A DNA stretch of 64,000 nucleotides from Gemmataceae bacterium (GTDB lineage: Bacteria > Planctomycetota > Planctomycetia > Gemmatales > Gemmataceae), in NCBI GenBank assembly GCA_019636445.1, contig JAHBXO010000030.1, positions 1 through 64,000 of the forward strand, in the 5' to 3' direction. The position numbers and the translations under genes were made by a program. Under the pieces are notes generated by a model. It was not told where the DNA came from, ran no database searches, and worked only from the letters and a program-made list of their open reading frames with translations. Below, in pieces: positions 17,642 through 26,800 of the stretch. Every line of letters begins with the position of its first letter. Position 1 is the first letter of the stretch.

Positions 17642-18892
17642 TCACTTCGGCAGTTGGTAATCCCCGAATAGGACGATGCGGTCGATCGCCTGACCGTTGC
17701 GGAGGAGGTAATAGACGCCGGCCTCGCGGACGTACGCGGTGCGGGTGGCCCGCCGCAAGGCGTCCGGTGAATCGATGGCCCGGTCGTCCACCTTGGTTAC
17801 GACGTCTCCGACGCGCAGGCCGAACAGCCGCAACGGCGAGAACGGCGAGATGGCGGTGATCTCGGCCCCCTTCGGGTGCGCCTTCGCGGCAATACCGACA
17901 TCGGATAGCTGGAAGAAGCGGATACCGAAGGGTTCGGATTTCGGCATCGGGTTCAAACGGGCATTTTCCGGTACGTTGATCTTGCCGGGCGAGTAGATCG
18001 TGCTGTTACCTGTGGACAGTTTCGGTAGCTTGATGTCTCCGGTCGCTGCGAGATACGAACTCCCAAGCACGAAACGATTTGTCGATTTTATTGATCCATT
18101 CACAAAGATTGTCGATTTATCCATGACGATTGCACCGGTGCAATCGAAGTCGCCATCGACGATGACAATAGAATCACTGTATTTGATACTCAGCACGTCC
18201 ATAAGTGCGGAGTTGGAGACGATGATGCTGGATTGCCATTCATTATACGGCGACTTCTCCACGATCTGACCTCGAGTAATGAACATGCATTCGCTTCGCA
18301 GCGACGCAAGAATCTCGGCTTTGCCGGCTATGACAAGATTGCGTCGCTCAATCTTCGCCACAAGCTCTACGTTTGGGCCTAAAACACTTCGCGCCGCCAT
18401 TCCTGGCGATCGATCGAGTCCAAACCAGCGACGATGCACATCGTTCACATAATTGGTTTTCGAAAGATTGCCATGCGCCTGATTGATACCATGCATGTCT
18501 GCAACAAGTCCCAAGAGCGCGTCAACGACGATTCTGCGATCGGAATGCTCTTGAATCAAGCCGGCCGACTCAACCAGGAGGTCGAGCCGTTTGTCGGCCA
18601 TCCATCGTGTTGATCGACTATTACTCCGATTCAACTGAGCGCGGGCTATTTGCTTATTAACATATTCTCGATCGGATTCACTCATCACGCGAGTCGAAAG
18701 CGCGTTGGCGACAATAGCCGAAACAGCTAATGGCGAATTGGCAATGCGCTTCGCCGCAGTATCTCGCGCTGCGGCTGTCCCGGCACCGGAAAAGCGATTG
18801 AAATACTCCGACGACCACGCAGGTAGGTTATTTGACGATATCTCGATGCATGGTGGGAATGAAACAAATGGCAACCAGAGGAGCGCAAGCAT
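17642..18892 (-). CDS. membrane-anchored or secreted protein with a C-terminal PDZ domain, AT-richer than its surroundings
   Basis: 416 residues. A short hydrophobic start (MLALLWLPFVSF) may be a signal. Residues about 185-310 consist of short strand repeats ('SSIIVSNSALMDVLSIKYSDSIVIVDG', 'STIFVNGSIKS'), reminiscent of a beta-helix or bactofilin-like fold. Residues about 335-405 are PDZ-like ('LFGLRVGDVVTKVDDRAIDSPDALRRA'). The N-terminal two thirds are clearly AT-richer than neighbouring genes, with rare-looking codons, which could mean transfer. No catalytic residues recognised. Confidence 0.6.
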   Translation of the reverse strand: MLALLWLPFVSFPPCIEISSNNLPAWSSEYFNRFSGAGTAAARDTAAKRIANSPLAVSAIVANALSTRVMSESDREYVNKQIARAQLNRSNSRSTRWMADKRLDLLVESAGLIQEHSDRRIVVDALLGLVADMHGINQAHGNLSKTNYVNDVHRRWFGLDRSPGMAARSVLGPNVELVAKIERRNLVIAGKAEILASLRSECMFITRGQIVEKSPYNEWQSSIIVSNSALMDVLSIKYSDSIVIVDGDFDCTGAIVMDKSTIFVNGSIKSTNRFVLGSSYLAATGDIKLPKLSTGNSTIYSPGKINVPENARLNPMPKSEPFGIRFFQLSDVGIAAKAHPKGAEITAISPFSPLRLFGLRVGDVVTKVDDRAIDSPDALRRATRTAYVREAGVYYLLRNGQAIDRIVLFGDYQLPK

Positions 18893-18944
18893 CGGGATTA
18901 TTCCAGGATGAATTGATCGATATTAGCAGGCAGAGACCTGAATT

Positions 18945-19061
18945 CTACTCGGCTTCGCCCAGCCAGTTGATGCCCTCAAATCCTTGATTATTCTCGTGGC
19001 TGAAATTGTAATTCTTTCCGTTCGAGTGGAATCCCCGTCGACCGGTCGCGAAAACTCCCAT
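18945..19061 (-). CDS. possible 38-residue open frame upstream of the PDZ gene
   Basis: In the 18893-19246 gap the minus strand has an ATG at 19061 reading through GVFATGRRGFHSNGKNYNFS, then a Gly/Asn-rich stretch and a WLGEAE end. Its composition (Asn, Gly, Phe, His) looks more protein-like than a random frame, and the frame stays open further upstream without a start. It could be the 3' remnant of a larger gene. No other feature is visible in this gap. Confidence 0.3.
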   Translation of the reverse strand: MGVFATGRRGFHSNGKNYNFSHENNQGFEGINWLGEAE

Positions 19062-19246
19062 CACTCTGCCGACCTCCGTTACCCCTCCCACCCGTAGGAC
19101 TTCGACAAAGCCGCGGAATCGCCGGAATCGACGTAAGTCCTTGCCGGGCTATGGCGCTTCCGGAAATCGGGCGTCATTCCGCCGGAGGGTGGCGCGGAAG
19201 CGGCGGAGAGACGCCAGATCGCAGGAAGGAGGCGGCTCGTTCGCAC

Positions 19247-19957
19247 TCAGTCCCGGTAGTCCACCCAGCCGCGGCCGGCGAGATAGACCTGGTTCGGGCG
19301 GAAGTTCGACTTGTACTGGAGGGAGCGGCAGCCGTCGACGAAGTAGCCGAGGTAGACGTGGGGCCGGTTGTGCGCGCGGGCGTAGTCGAGCACGGAGAGG
19401 ACGTTGAAGGTGCCGAGGGAGCGGTCGCGTTCGTCAGGGTCGTAGTAGAAGTAGATGGCGGAGGGGCCGGCGGGCAGGTCGTCGACGTAGCCGACGCCGA
19501 CGAGTTTGCCGTCGAGCCGGTACTGCCATTCCTGCGTGGGGTAGGGGTGGGCGACGAAGGTCTCGATGTAGTCGTCGGGGTCCTTCGGGTCGCGGTCGCG
19601 CCAGCCGACGTTGTCGCTCTGGAATTCGTGATAGCGGTTGTAGAGCGCGAGCTTTTCGGGCGAGACGCCCGGCTCGCCGATGGTGAGGACGAGGTCGCGG
19701 TTGGCCTTGGCGGCGCGCTTCTGGCTCTGACTCGGTTGGAACTTCGCCACGTCCACGCGGATCGAGCGGCACATGGTGCAGGCGTCGCATTCCGGGCGGA
19801 AGAGCGAGTGGCCGAAGCGCCGCCAGTTCTCGTGCATGAGGCGTTCGTATTCCGCCGGCGCGATGGCGGCGACGATCTCGTAGCGGATGGTGGCGACGCG
19901 GTCCGGCAGGTAGCTGCACGGGTGCGGCGGGGTGACGATGGTGCCAAGCGACTGCAT
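19247..19957 (-). CDS. bpt: leucyl/arginyl-tRNA--protein transferase (Bpt/Ate family)
   Basis: 236 residues, the usual bacterial Bpt size. The N-terminal Cys region ('HPCSYLPDRVATIRYE') and 'CDACTMCRSIRVDVAKF' (about 58-74) with the CxxC are family hallmarks. The 'FYYDPDERDRSLGTFNVLSVLDYAR' and 'YLGYFVDGCRSLQYKSNFRPNQVY' blocks form the GNAT-like acyl-transfer core. It attaches leucine or arginine to N-terminal acidic residues, marking proteins for ClpS/ClpAP. Such a role would fit a genome with ClpN adaptors, but no clpS is in the window. Confidence 0.92.
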   Translation of the reverse strand: MQSLGTIVTPPHPCSYLPDRVATIRYEIVAAIAPAEYERLMHENWRRFGHSLFRPECDACTMCRSIRVDVAKFQPSQSQKRAAKANRDLVLTIGEPGVSPEKLALYNRYHEFQSDNVGWRDRDPKDPDDYIETFVAHPYPTQEWQYRLDGKLVGVGYVDDLPAGPSAIYFYYDPDERDRSLGTFNVLSVLDYARAHNRPHVYLGYFVDGCRSLQYKSNFRPNQVYLAGRGWVDYRD

Positions 19958-20055
19958 GCTGGCATGATACGTTTCGGCGGCGCCACTGGTCGGATCGTCA
20001 ACGCGGCCGACAATAGCCCGTTAGCAAGGATGGGTTCCCGCTCCCTGTTCACAGG

Positions 20056-20913
20056 ATGCCGATCATGCTGGGTTCGTACCTGCTCGTCGCCGCCCTCGCG
20101 TTGGCCCCCGGCCAGGCGGGAGGCCTGAAACTCTCGAACGTCCGCACCACCTACGGGGAACTCGGCGGCACGCGCCCCGAGGGGAAGTTCCTCCCGGGCG
20201 ACGTGTTCTTCGTGGGCTTCGACATCGAGAACATCTCGATCAACGACGAAGGCCAGGTGCAGTACGAGATGACGATGGAAGTGCTGGACAAGAATGCGAA
20301 GGCGATCTTCAAGCAGGAGCCGGCAAAGAAGACGGACTTCGTACCGCTGGGTGGGTCGAAACTGCCGGCGCGGGCGTTCATTACGGTGGGCCTCGATCAG
20401 GAACCGGGCACGTACACGCTGAAGCTCACGGTGAAGGACCTGGGCAAGAACGCGGCGAAGGAGAACACGGCGACGCTGTCGAAGACCTTCGAGGTGGCGA
20501 AGAAGGACTTCGGCATCGTGGCGGTCTACACGAGCGTGGACGACCGCGGGGCGCACCCCGCGCCGACGACGGGGATCGTGGGGCAATCGATCTACGTGCA
20601 GTTCGGCGTGGTGTCGTTCGAGCGCGCCGTGCCGAAAGCGGTCGATCCGAAGGCGCCGAAGGCGGCCCCGCAGCCGGACCTGACCTTCGAGATGCAGACG
20701 CTCGATTCGTTCGGGAAGCCGACGATCGGCAAGCCGGTGGTGTACAAGCTGGCGACGGAGGTGCGGCAGGAGGATCAGGGGTTCACGATGCGCTTTTTGC
20801 TGCCGATGACGCGCGCCGGCAAGTTCACGGTGCGGTTGAAGGCGATGGACAATATCGCGAAGAAGGAATCGACGTTTGACCTGCCGGTGACGGTGGTCGA
20901 AAGCGGAAACTGA
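20056..20913 (+). CDS. secreted protein with Ig-like / beta-sandwich repeats, function unknown
   Basis: 285 residues with a signal peptide ('MLGSYLLVAALALAPGQAGG', about 4-23). Two similar beta-rich halves follow: 'FLPGDVFFVGFDIENISIND...YEMTMEVLD..G' and 'GIVGQSIYVQFGVVSFER...TFEMQTLDSFGKPT', each ending with 'GTYTLKLTVKDL' or 'GKFTVRLKAMDN'. This looks like tandem immunoglobulin-like or CARDB-like folds. It precedes the TPR-YggX gene by 26 bp and is probably co-transcribed. No enzyme motif seen. Confidence 0.65.
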   Translation: MPIMLGSYLLVAALALAPGQAGGLKLSNVRTTYGELGGTRPEGKFLPGDVFFVGFDIENISINDEGQVQYEMTMEVLDKNAKAIFKQEPAKKTDFVPLGGSKLPARAFITVGLDQEPGTYTLKLTVKDLGKNAAKENTATLSKTFEVAKKDFGIVAVYTSVDDRGAHPAPTTGIVGQSIYVQFGVVSFERAVPKAVDPKAPKAAPQPDLTFEMQTLDSFGKPTIGKPVVYKLATEVRQEDQGFTMRFLLPMTRAGKFTVRLKAMDNIAKKESTFDLPVTVVESGN

Positions 20914-20939
20914 ATTCGAAATCCCAACGGATCTACTTC

Positions 20940-21551
20940 ATGAGTCAGCTTCAGGATCGGATTGCACAGTTCCGCAAGATGGCGACGGACGACCCCGAGA
21001 ACGAGTTGGGGCACTTCCGGCTCGGCCAGTTGCTCGCGGAGGACGGCCAGCACGCGGAGGCGACGAAGGCGTTCGCGCGCACGCTCGAACTCAGCCCGCA
21101 GTTCTCGAAGGTCTATCAACTGCTCGCCGAGTGCCACCAGAAACTCGGCGATAACGAGAAGGTGATCGAGGTGCTGACGACCGGGTACAAGGTCGCGGAC
21201 GAGCGCGGGGACAAGATGCCGCGGGACGCTATGGGCAAGATGCTCACGCAGCTCGGCGCGCCGATCCCGAAGGTCGAGAAGGTCGTCGAAGACGACGGCC
21301 CCGACACCGGCTTCCGCTGCGAGCGGCCCGGTTGCGTCGCGGGCCGGCGGGCGCGACAGCTTCCGAAGCCGCCCGTCGGCGACGCCATCGGCGTGCGCAT
21401 CCACGAGAAGATCTGCGCCGACTGCTGGACCGGCTGGTTCAAGGACTACAGTATCAAGGTCATCAACGAACTGCGGCTGGACCTGTCGAGCGAGTTCGGC
21501 CAACGCGAGTACGACAAGTACATGCACGAGTACCTGGGCTTCGAGGCGTAG
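20940..21551 (+). CDS. TPR domain fused to an Fe(2+)-trafficking protein (YggX-like)
   Basis: 203 residues. Residues 1-95 are two to three tetratricopeptide helices ('ELGHFRLGQLLAEDGQHAEATKAFARTLEL', 'SKVYQLLAECHQKLGDNEKVIEVL'). Residues about 122-203 match YggX: a Cys start ('GFRCERPGC'), 'GDAIGVRIHEKICADCW.GW', 'INELRLDL' and 'QREYDKYMHEYLGF', parallel to the E. coli 'IGKRIYNEI..EAW..W', 'INEKKLNM' and 'EMVNFLF' pattern. YggX protects Fe-S proteins from oxidative damage. The planctomycete form has extra cysteines (CxxxxC, CxxC) that could bind metal. Confidence 0.85.
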   Translation: MSQLQDRIAQFRKMATDDPENELGHFRLGQLLAEDGQHAEATKAFARTLELSPQFSKVYQLLAECHQKLGDNEKVIEVLTTGYKVADERGDKMPRDAMGKMLTQLGAPIPKVEKVVEDDGPDTGFRCERPGCVAGRRARQLPKPPVGDAIGVRIHEKICADCWTGWFKDYSIKVINELRLDLSSEFGQREYDKYMHEYLGFEA

Positions 21552-21552
21552 C

Positions 21553-22146
21553 ATGTGGCTGGTGCGCTATGGTCGATCGGCATTTGTCGGGGCGTTCGCC
21601 GCCGATCGGCCGTTCGTACGCGGTGATCGGGTGACGATCGACTCGCCGCGCGGCCGCGAGCTGGGCGAAGTTCTCGGCCCCGCGCCGTCGGGCGAACCGG
21701 ATGGCCGCATCGTGCGGCTGTCGAACGCGACCGACGAAGCTGTCGACGCGCGGCCGCTGCTCGACGCCGCGATCCGCTCGATCGAACCCTACGGCGTGCT
21801 CGTGTTGGATTGCGAAATCCTCCTCGACGGTACCGCGCTGCTCCACGTCATCGCCTGGGAACCGGTCGATCTCGACGCGGCTCTGGCCGACCTGTCCGCG
21901 AGCTTCGGCCGGCCGGTCCGACTGCTGGACGTGTCCCGTTCGCCCGTGGCCGCCGACCCCACCAACTGTGGCAAGCCGAACTGCGGCTCCGGCGGATGCG
22001 GCTCGTGCAGCTCCGGCGGCGGTTGCGGTACCTCGTCCTGCTCGCGCGGGGTGGCGAAGTCGAGTGAGGAGTTGACGGCCCAGTTCCGCGACCTGCGTGA
22101 AGCGATGGAGCGCGACGCCCTAGCCGGGCGGCGGGAACTTCTGTGA
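21553..22146 (+). CDS. PSP1 C-terminal-domain-like protein with a Cys/Gly-rich tail
   Basis: 197 residues. The N-terminal 'GDRVTIDSPRGRELGEVLG' (about 25-43) and the following 'LLDAAIRSIEPYGVLVLDCEILLDGTALLHV' resemble the PSP1/RicT domain. After about residue 140 comes a 30-residue segment with nine cysteines in CG-rich repeats ('CGKPNCGSGGCGSC'), probably metal-binding, and then an acidic helix. It starts 1 bp after the YggX-fusion stop, so translation is likely coupled. RicT-like proteins act with RNase Y in Bacillus; whether that holds here is unknown. Confidence 0.65.
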   Translation: MWLVRYGRSAFVGAFAADRPFVRGDRVTIDSPRGRELGEVLGPAPSGEPDGRIVRLSNATDEAVDARPLLDAAIRSIEPYGVLVLDCEILLDGTALLHVIAWEPVDLDAALADLSASFGRPVRLLDVSRSPVAADPTNCGKPNCGSGGCGSCSSGGGCGTSSCSRGVAKSSEELTAQFRDLREAMERDALAGRRELL

Positions 22147-23411
22147 CGCGGCTCGCGCCATTCCTGCTGATGATCGTCGGCTGCTCCGGTTCATCGTCCG
22201 TTGCTCCTCCCGCCGTACCACCGGAGCCGGAGCCGTTGCCGTCTAAGGCGAGCAAGCCCCGGTTCGAGACGCCGAAGAACCGCAACTTCGTCTTCACCGC
22301 CGCGCCTCTGGATCGCGCGCCGACAATCCGGCCGATCAACCTACCGCCGTTCCACGCCGCCGCCGCCGTCTGGGGTAGCACCGGGCGCGACCATCGCGGG
22401 CACATTTACTACGGCGTGTCCACCGACGGCGACGAACGCCTCTCGGCGCATTTGATCGAGTACGACCCGGCCACCGGGCAGGCGACCGATCGCGGCGGCG
22501 CAGTCGAGAACCTGAAGCGGCTCGGCCTCGCGAAGCCCGGGGAGAACCAGAACAAGATCCACACGAAGATCTGGCAGGCGGCCGACGGATGGCTGCACTT
22601 CGCGTCGATGGACGAGGGGGGCGAAAACGAGGACGGCTCGAAGCCGCCGACCTTCGGCTCGCACTTGTGGCGCGTACGGCCGGAGGGCGGCGCGTGGGAG
22701 CATCTGGCCGAGGTCCGCGAGGCCGTCATCGCGTCCGCCGTCGGCGGGAAGTTCGTTTTTTATCTCGGCTACTTCGACCACGTGCTCTATCGATGGGACA
22801 CAGAGACCGGACAACTCGCGGGCCGCGTGCGGGTCGGGTCGTTTGGCGGGCACACGACACGGAACATCCTCGCCGATTCGCGCGGTCACGTCTTCGTCCC
22901 TCGCGTGGCGGCGGACAATGTCGAGCTTGTGGAATTCGACGACATGCTGCGCGAAGTCGCCGCGTTTCCCCTGGCCGACTACGACACGGCGCCGAATTCG
23001 AGTTCGCACGGTCTTGTCGGCATCGCGGCCTTGAAGGACGACGGATTCGCCTTCGTCACCGATCGCGGCCGGTTGTACCGGCTGACGCCGCGCGCCACGG
23101 GCACCGCAATCGTGGATCTCGGCACGATCCATCCCGACGGAACGTGCTACTGCCCGTCGCTGGTGTCGTGGGATGGCGAGTCGGTAGTCGCGGGGCTGGG
23201 CCGCAGGCAGGGCTCGATAGCGTGGGAGTGGCTGACGGTGGATCTGAGGACGAAGCGAGCAACGGTACGTGCGGCAACCATACCCGGAGAAGGCGATGGG
23301 GTGTTGGTGTATGGTAGTGTGACGCGGGACGACGACGGACGGCTCTATCTAGGAGGTAGGGCGGTCATCGATGGAAAAAGCATCGCCCAAGCCTGGGCGC
23401 TCGCGCCCTGA
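22143..23411 (+). CDS. lipoprotein with a beta-propeller-like body
   Basis: 422 residues from a GTG at 22143 overlapping the PSP1 gene stop (GTGA). The start is a lipoprotein signal: hydrophobic 'LAPFLLMIVG' then Cys14, followed by a Ser/Pro linker. The remainder has repeating 'G.IYYGVSTDG..RLSAHLIEYDPATGQ', 'VFYLGYFDHVLYRWDTETGQLAG' and 'GFAFVTDRGRLYRLTPRATG' blades like a seven-bladed propeller. Probably tethered in the periplasm or outer membrane. Function unknown; last gene of the 20.1-23.4 kb run. Confidence 0.7.
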   Translation: MTRLAPFLLMIVGCSGSSSVAPPAVPPEPEPLPSKASKPRFETPKNRNFVFTAAPLDRAPTIRPINLPPFHAAAAVWGSTGRDHRGHIYYGVSTDGDERLSAHLIEYDPATGQATDRGGAVENLKRLGLAKPGENQNKIHTKIWQAADGWLHFASMDEGGENEDGSKPPTFGSHLWRVRPEGGAWEHLAEVREAVIASAVGGKFVFYLGYFDHVLYRWDTETGQLAGRVRVGSFGGHTTRNILADSRGHVFVPRVAADNVELVEFDDMLREVAAFPLADYDTAPNSSSHGLVGIAALKDDGFAFVTDRGRLYRLTPRATGTAIVDLGTIHPDGTCYCPSLVSWDGESVVAGLGRRQGSIAWEWLTVDLRTKRATVRAATIPGEGDGVLVYGSVTRDDDGRLYLGGRAVIDGKSIAQAWALAP

Positions 23412-23420
23412 GGCAAACAA

Positions 23421-23447
23421 ACGCTCCCGGCCGCGGGACCGGAAGCG
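23421..23447. terminator. hairpin between convergent genes
   Basis: Stem CGCTCCCGG / CCGGAAGCG with one G-T wobble lies 10 bp after the lipoprotein stop and 20 bp before the stop of the convergent 35-residue gene, consistent with a shared terminator. No long T-run. Confidence 0.55.
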
Positions 23448-23466
23448 TATGGCATTTCTCAGGTGA

Positions 23467-23574
23467 TTACTCGTCGTTCTTCTTCTTTTGCATGATCACG
23501 AACAGAATGATGAGGCCGACGAGAGCGGCGCCCATGACAACAAAGAACATCGTCGAACCGATGAAATCGCCCAT
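23467..23574 (-). CDS. 35-residue single-span membrane protein
   Basis: From ATG 23574 the peptide is MGDFIGSTMFFVVMGAAL, then LVGLIILFVIMQ and a Lys-rich KKKNDE end: one transmembrane helix of about 22 residues with a positively charged cytoplasmic tail. Codon use and the terminator hairpin at its 3' end suggest a real microprotein. Too small for family assignment. A longer in-frame reading to 23694 adds arginine-rich residues without support. Confidence 0.6.
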   Translation of the reverse strand: MGDFIGSTMFFVVMGAALVGLIILFVIMQKKKNDE

Positions 23575-23883
23575 GATGAACTCTTTCGTTCGGAAAGGAA
23601 AGGGACGGGTTTCCACCGTGCCCGAGCGGATCGGACTTCCGCGACGAATCCGGGTACGGCTTGGTTCACGTTGTACCGGCCCCTTTTCCGCCATGCAAGG
23701 GTTTCATCCGTTTTTTAACGACTGGACTCGTACGGTTTTTGGAGTAATCGGACCGTGGTAGATCCGGCACCGTCCGGTTATGACGGTCGGTCGCCCCGAA
23801 CCTTTCCCGCGCAACGCTGTCCCATTCCCGGAAATCGCGTAGACTAGTGAGGTTGTGTCGAGTTTCTTTCAACCACTCCAATC

Positions 23884-26800
23884 GTGAGAATGCAAGGGAT
23901 GAACGCCGGTCTCGATCTCGTGCGATCCGGGCAACTCCTGTACACCAACGATGTCGGCTCCGATGCCTGCGGCATCGGCGGCGTCGCCGCCAAGGACGGG
24001 AAACCGAACGCCGAGGTCGTTCAGAAAGCCACGCTCGCGCTGCGCTCGCTCGAACACCGCGGCGGCGTCTGCGGCTCCGCCGGCGACGGCGCGGGCCTCA
24101 CGCTCCAGATCCCGCAAGCGTTCTTCCGCGAGGAGGCCAAGCGCCTCGGCTTCCCGGACGCCCGGCACGTCGGTCCGGACCATACGCTTGCCGTCGGAGT
24201 CATCTTCTTCCACGACACCGACGCAGCAAAGATCGACGCCGCTCGCGCCCTCCTGCGCAAGCATCTCGCCGGCGGACCGGTCAAGTTGCTCGGCGTGCGC
24301 ACGGTTCCCGCGAACGACGACATTCTGCCGAAGACCGCTCGCGAGACGAAACCCGGTGCCATCGAGCAGTGGATCTTCCTCGTGAACGGCGAGGCCAACG
24401 CCGCCGAGACCTGGCTCTACCGCCAGCGGCTCGTCCTGCGCGAGGCGTTCAAGACCGCCGGACTCGACGTTTACATTCCGTCCCTCTCGACTCGGCTCGT
24501 CAGCTACAAGGGCCTCTTCACCAGCCAGCACTTTTGTGACTACTATCCGGACCTGACGGCGCCCGGCTTCGAGACCGGCATCGCCATCTTCCACCGGCGT
24601 TACAGCACGAATACCTTCCCCAACTGGAAGCTCGCGCAGCCGTTCCGCTACACCTGCCACAACGGCGAAATCAACACCATCCGCACGAACCGGAACGCCG
24701 TGGCGGCGTACTCGCGCGGCCTGAAGCCCATGCCGCCGGGCGGGAACATCTGCTCACCGAAGATGAGCGACTCGGGCAACCTCGACGAGTGGCTGGAGTA
24801 CTTGTTGCTCGAGCGGAACTGGAGCCTGCTGCGCGCCGTGCGTCTGTCGATCCCGCCAGTGTGGGACACCGAGGCCGACGTCTGGGGACCGGAGGCGTTC
24901 CAACTGTACACCTACTGCCGGCGATCGCTCGGCAGCCTCGCCGCGTGGGACGGCCCCGCCGGCATCCTCGGCACCGACGGCCGCTACATGGTCGGCCTCG
25001 TCGACCGCATGGGCCTGCGCCCCGTCCGCTGGTGCGCCGACCAGCGCGGCTGGCTCTACATCGGCTCCGAGACCGGCGTCTTCGGCCTTGATAACACCAC
25101 GATCGTCGCCAGCGGCCAGCTCCAGCCCGGCGAGATGATCGCGCTCGACACGCTCACCGGCACGCGCCTCGACAGCAAGCAGATCATGGGCCGCGTCGTT
25201 GAGGAGGCCAAGGCCGAGCTCGGCGACATCCACGACCTGAACGCCCGGCAGGTGGTCATCACCGAAGGGTTCGACTTCACACGGCAGGTCGAAGACGTTG
25301 TCGGCGCGATGCTCAAGGAACAGAACTGGACGCTAGAGAACCTGCTCCAGGCGTGCGGGTGGGACTTCGACCGTGCCGTGTTCGTGAAGGACATGGCGAA
25401 GCTGAAGAAGGAGCCGCTCTCCAGCATGGGGCACGACCGCGTGCTGACGATCTTCAGCCAGCACCACCCGACGCTCTTCAAGTATTGCCAGCAGACGTTC
25501 GCCGAGGTGACGAACCCGCCGATCGACCCGTACCGCGAAGGCGGAGCAATGTCGCTGACGACGTACCTGGGCAAGTCGAAACTGCGGGGTGAGGAAGGCG
25601 AGACGCCGGTCAAGCAGGTCGAGCTTCCGTCGCCGGTCATCAGCGACGCCGTGATCGAGGAGATCAAGCAGAACGAACTGCTCGGCTTCAAGCTGCTGGA
25701 CGCAACCTTCCCGTTGCAAGGCGGCGCGGACGCATTGCGAAGCGCGCTGCACAAGCTGCGGAGCGACGCCGAGAAGGCGGTTCACGAGGGATACCACGTC
25801 CTTTGCATCAGCGATAAGGAAGCGTGCCGGAAGGGGATCGACCCGATTCCGTCCTTGCTCGCACTCGGGGCCGTGCACAACTACCTTTGCCAGCAGGGCC
25901 TGCGGGACCGCTGTTCGCTGGTGGTGCAGGCCGGGGACATTCAGGAAGGACACGACGTCTGTGTGCTGGTGGCGTTCGGCGCCGATGCCGTCCACCCGTA
26001 CCTGATGCTGCGTCTCGTGAAGGACGGCATCACATACAAGCACCCGGAGAGCAAGCAGGACATCTCCATCCCGGCGCGCGAGGCGCTCGAGAACCTGTTC
26101 GAGGCGCTGGAAGACACGATCAAAAAGGTGATCTCCAAGATGGGGATCACGACCATCGAAGGCTACCGCGGGGCAATGCTCTTCGAGGCGGTCGGCTTCG
26201 GGCCGGAACTGATGGAATTCCTTGGCGACTTCCCCAGCCGCGTCGGCGGGCTGACGCTTGCGGACCTAGTGGACGACGTGAACTGGCGCGTCGAGCGGGC
26301 CGAGGAGATGGCGGCGAAGAACTCGCCGATGGGCCGGAACAAGGACTACCACGCCTTCAACGCGAAGGTGCGGATGGCGCTGCGAAACGCGGTGATCGAA
26401 GCGCACCCCGAGCCGGACGGCGGCGGCGGGGAAGTCGCCTACACCAGCCCGCCGCAGGTGAAGGACGACACGCTCGAGCTGAAGGTGAACGAGAAGTTCA
26501 AGAAGTTCACGGATATGGTGAACACCCGAGTGCCGACGGTGCTGCGCGACCTGTTCAAGATCAAGGCCGGCACGGCCGTGGACAAGGCGACGGTGCAGCC
26601 GGCGCTCGACCTGATCGTGAACCATTTCCGCGGCGCGGCCATGAGCCACGGGGCGCTCACCGGTGCCTCGCACATGACGATCGCGGCGGCCCTGAACGAA
26701 CTCGGCGGCTTCAGCAACTCCGGCGAAGGCGGCGAATCCCGCTTCCGCAACGACATTCCGCCGCGGGCGTGGGGTTCGTTCTGGGAGCGCGTCCGCGAGC

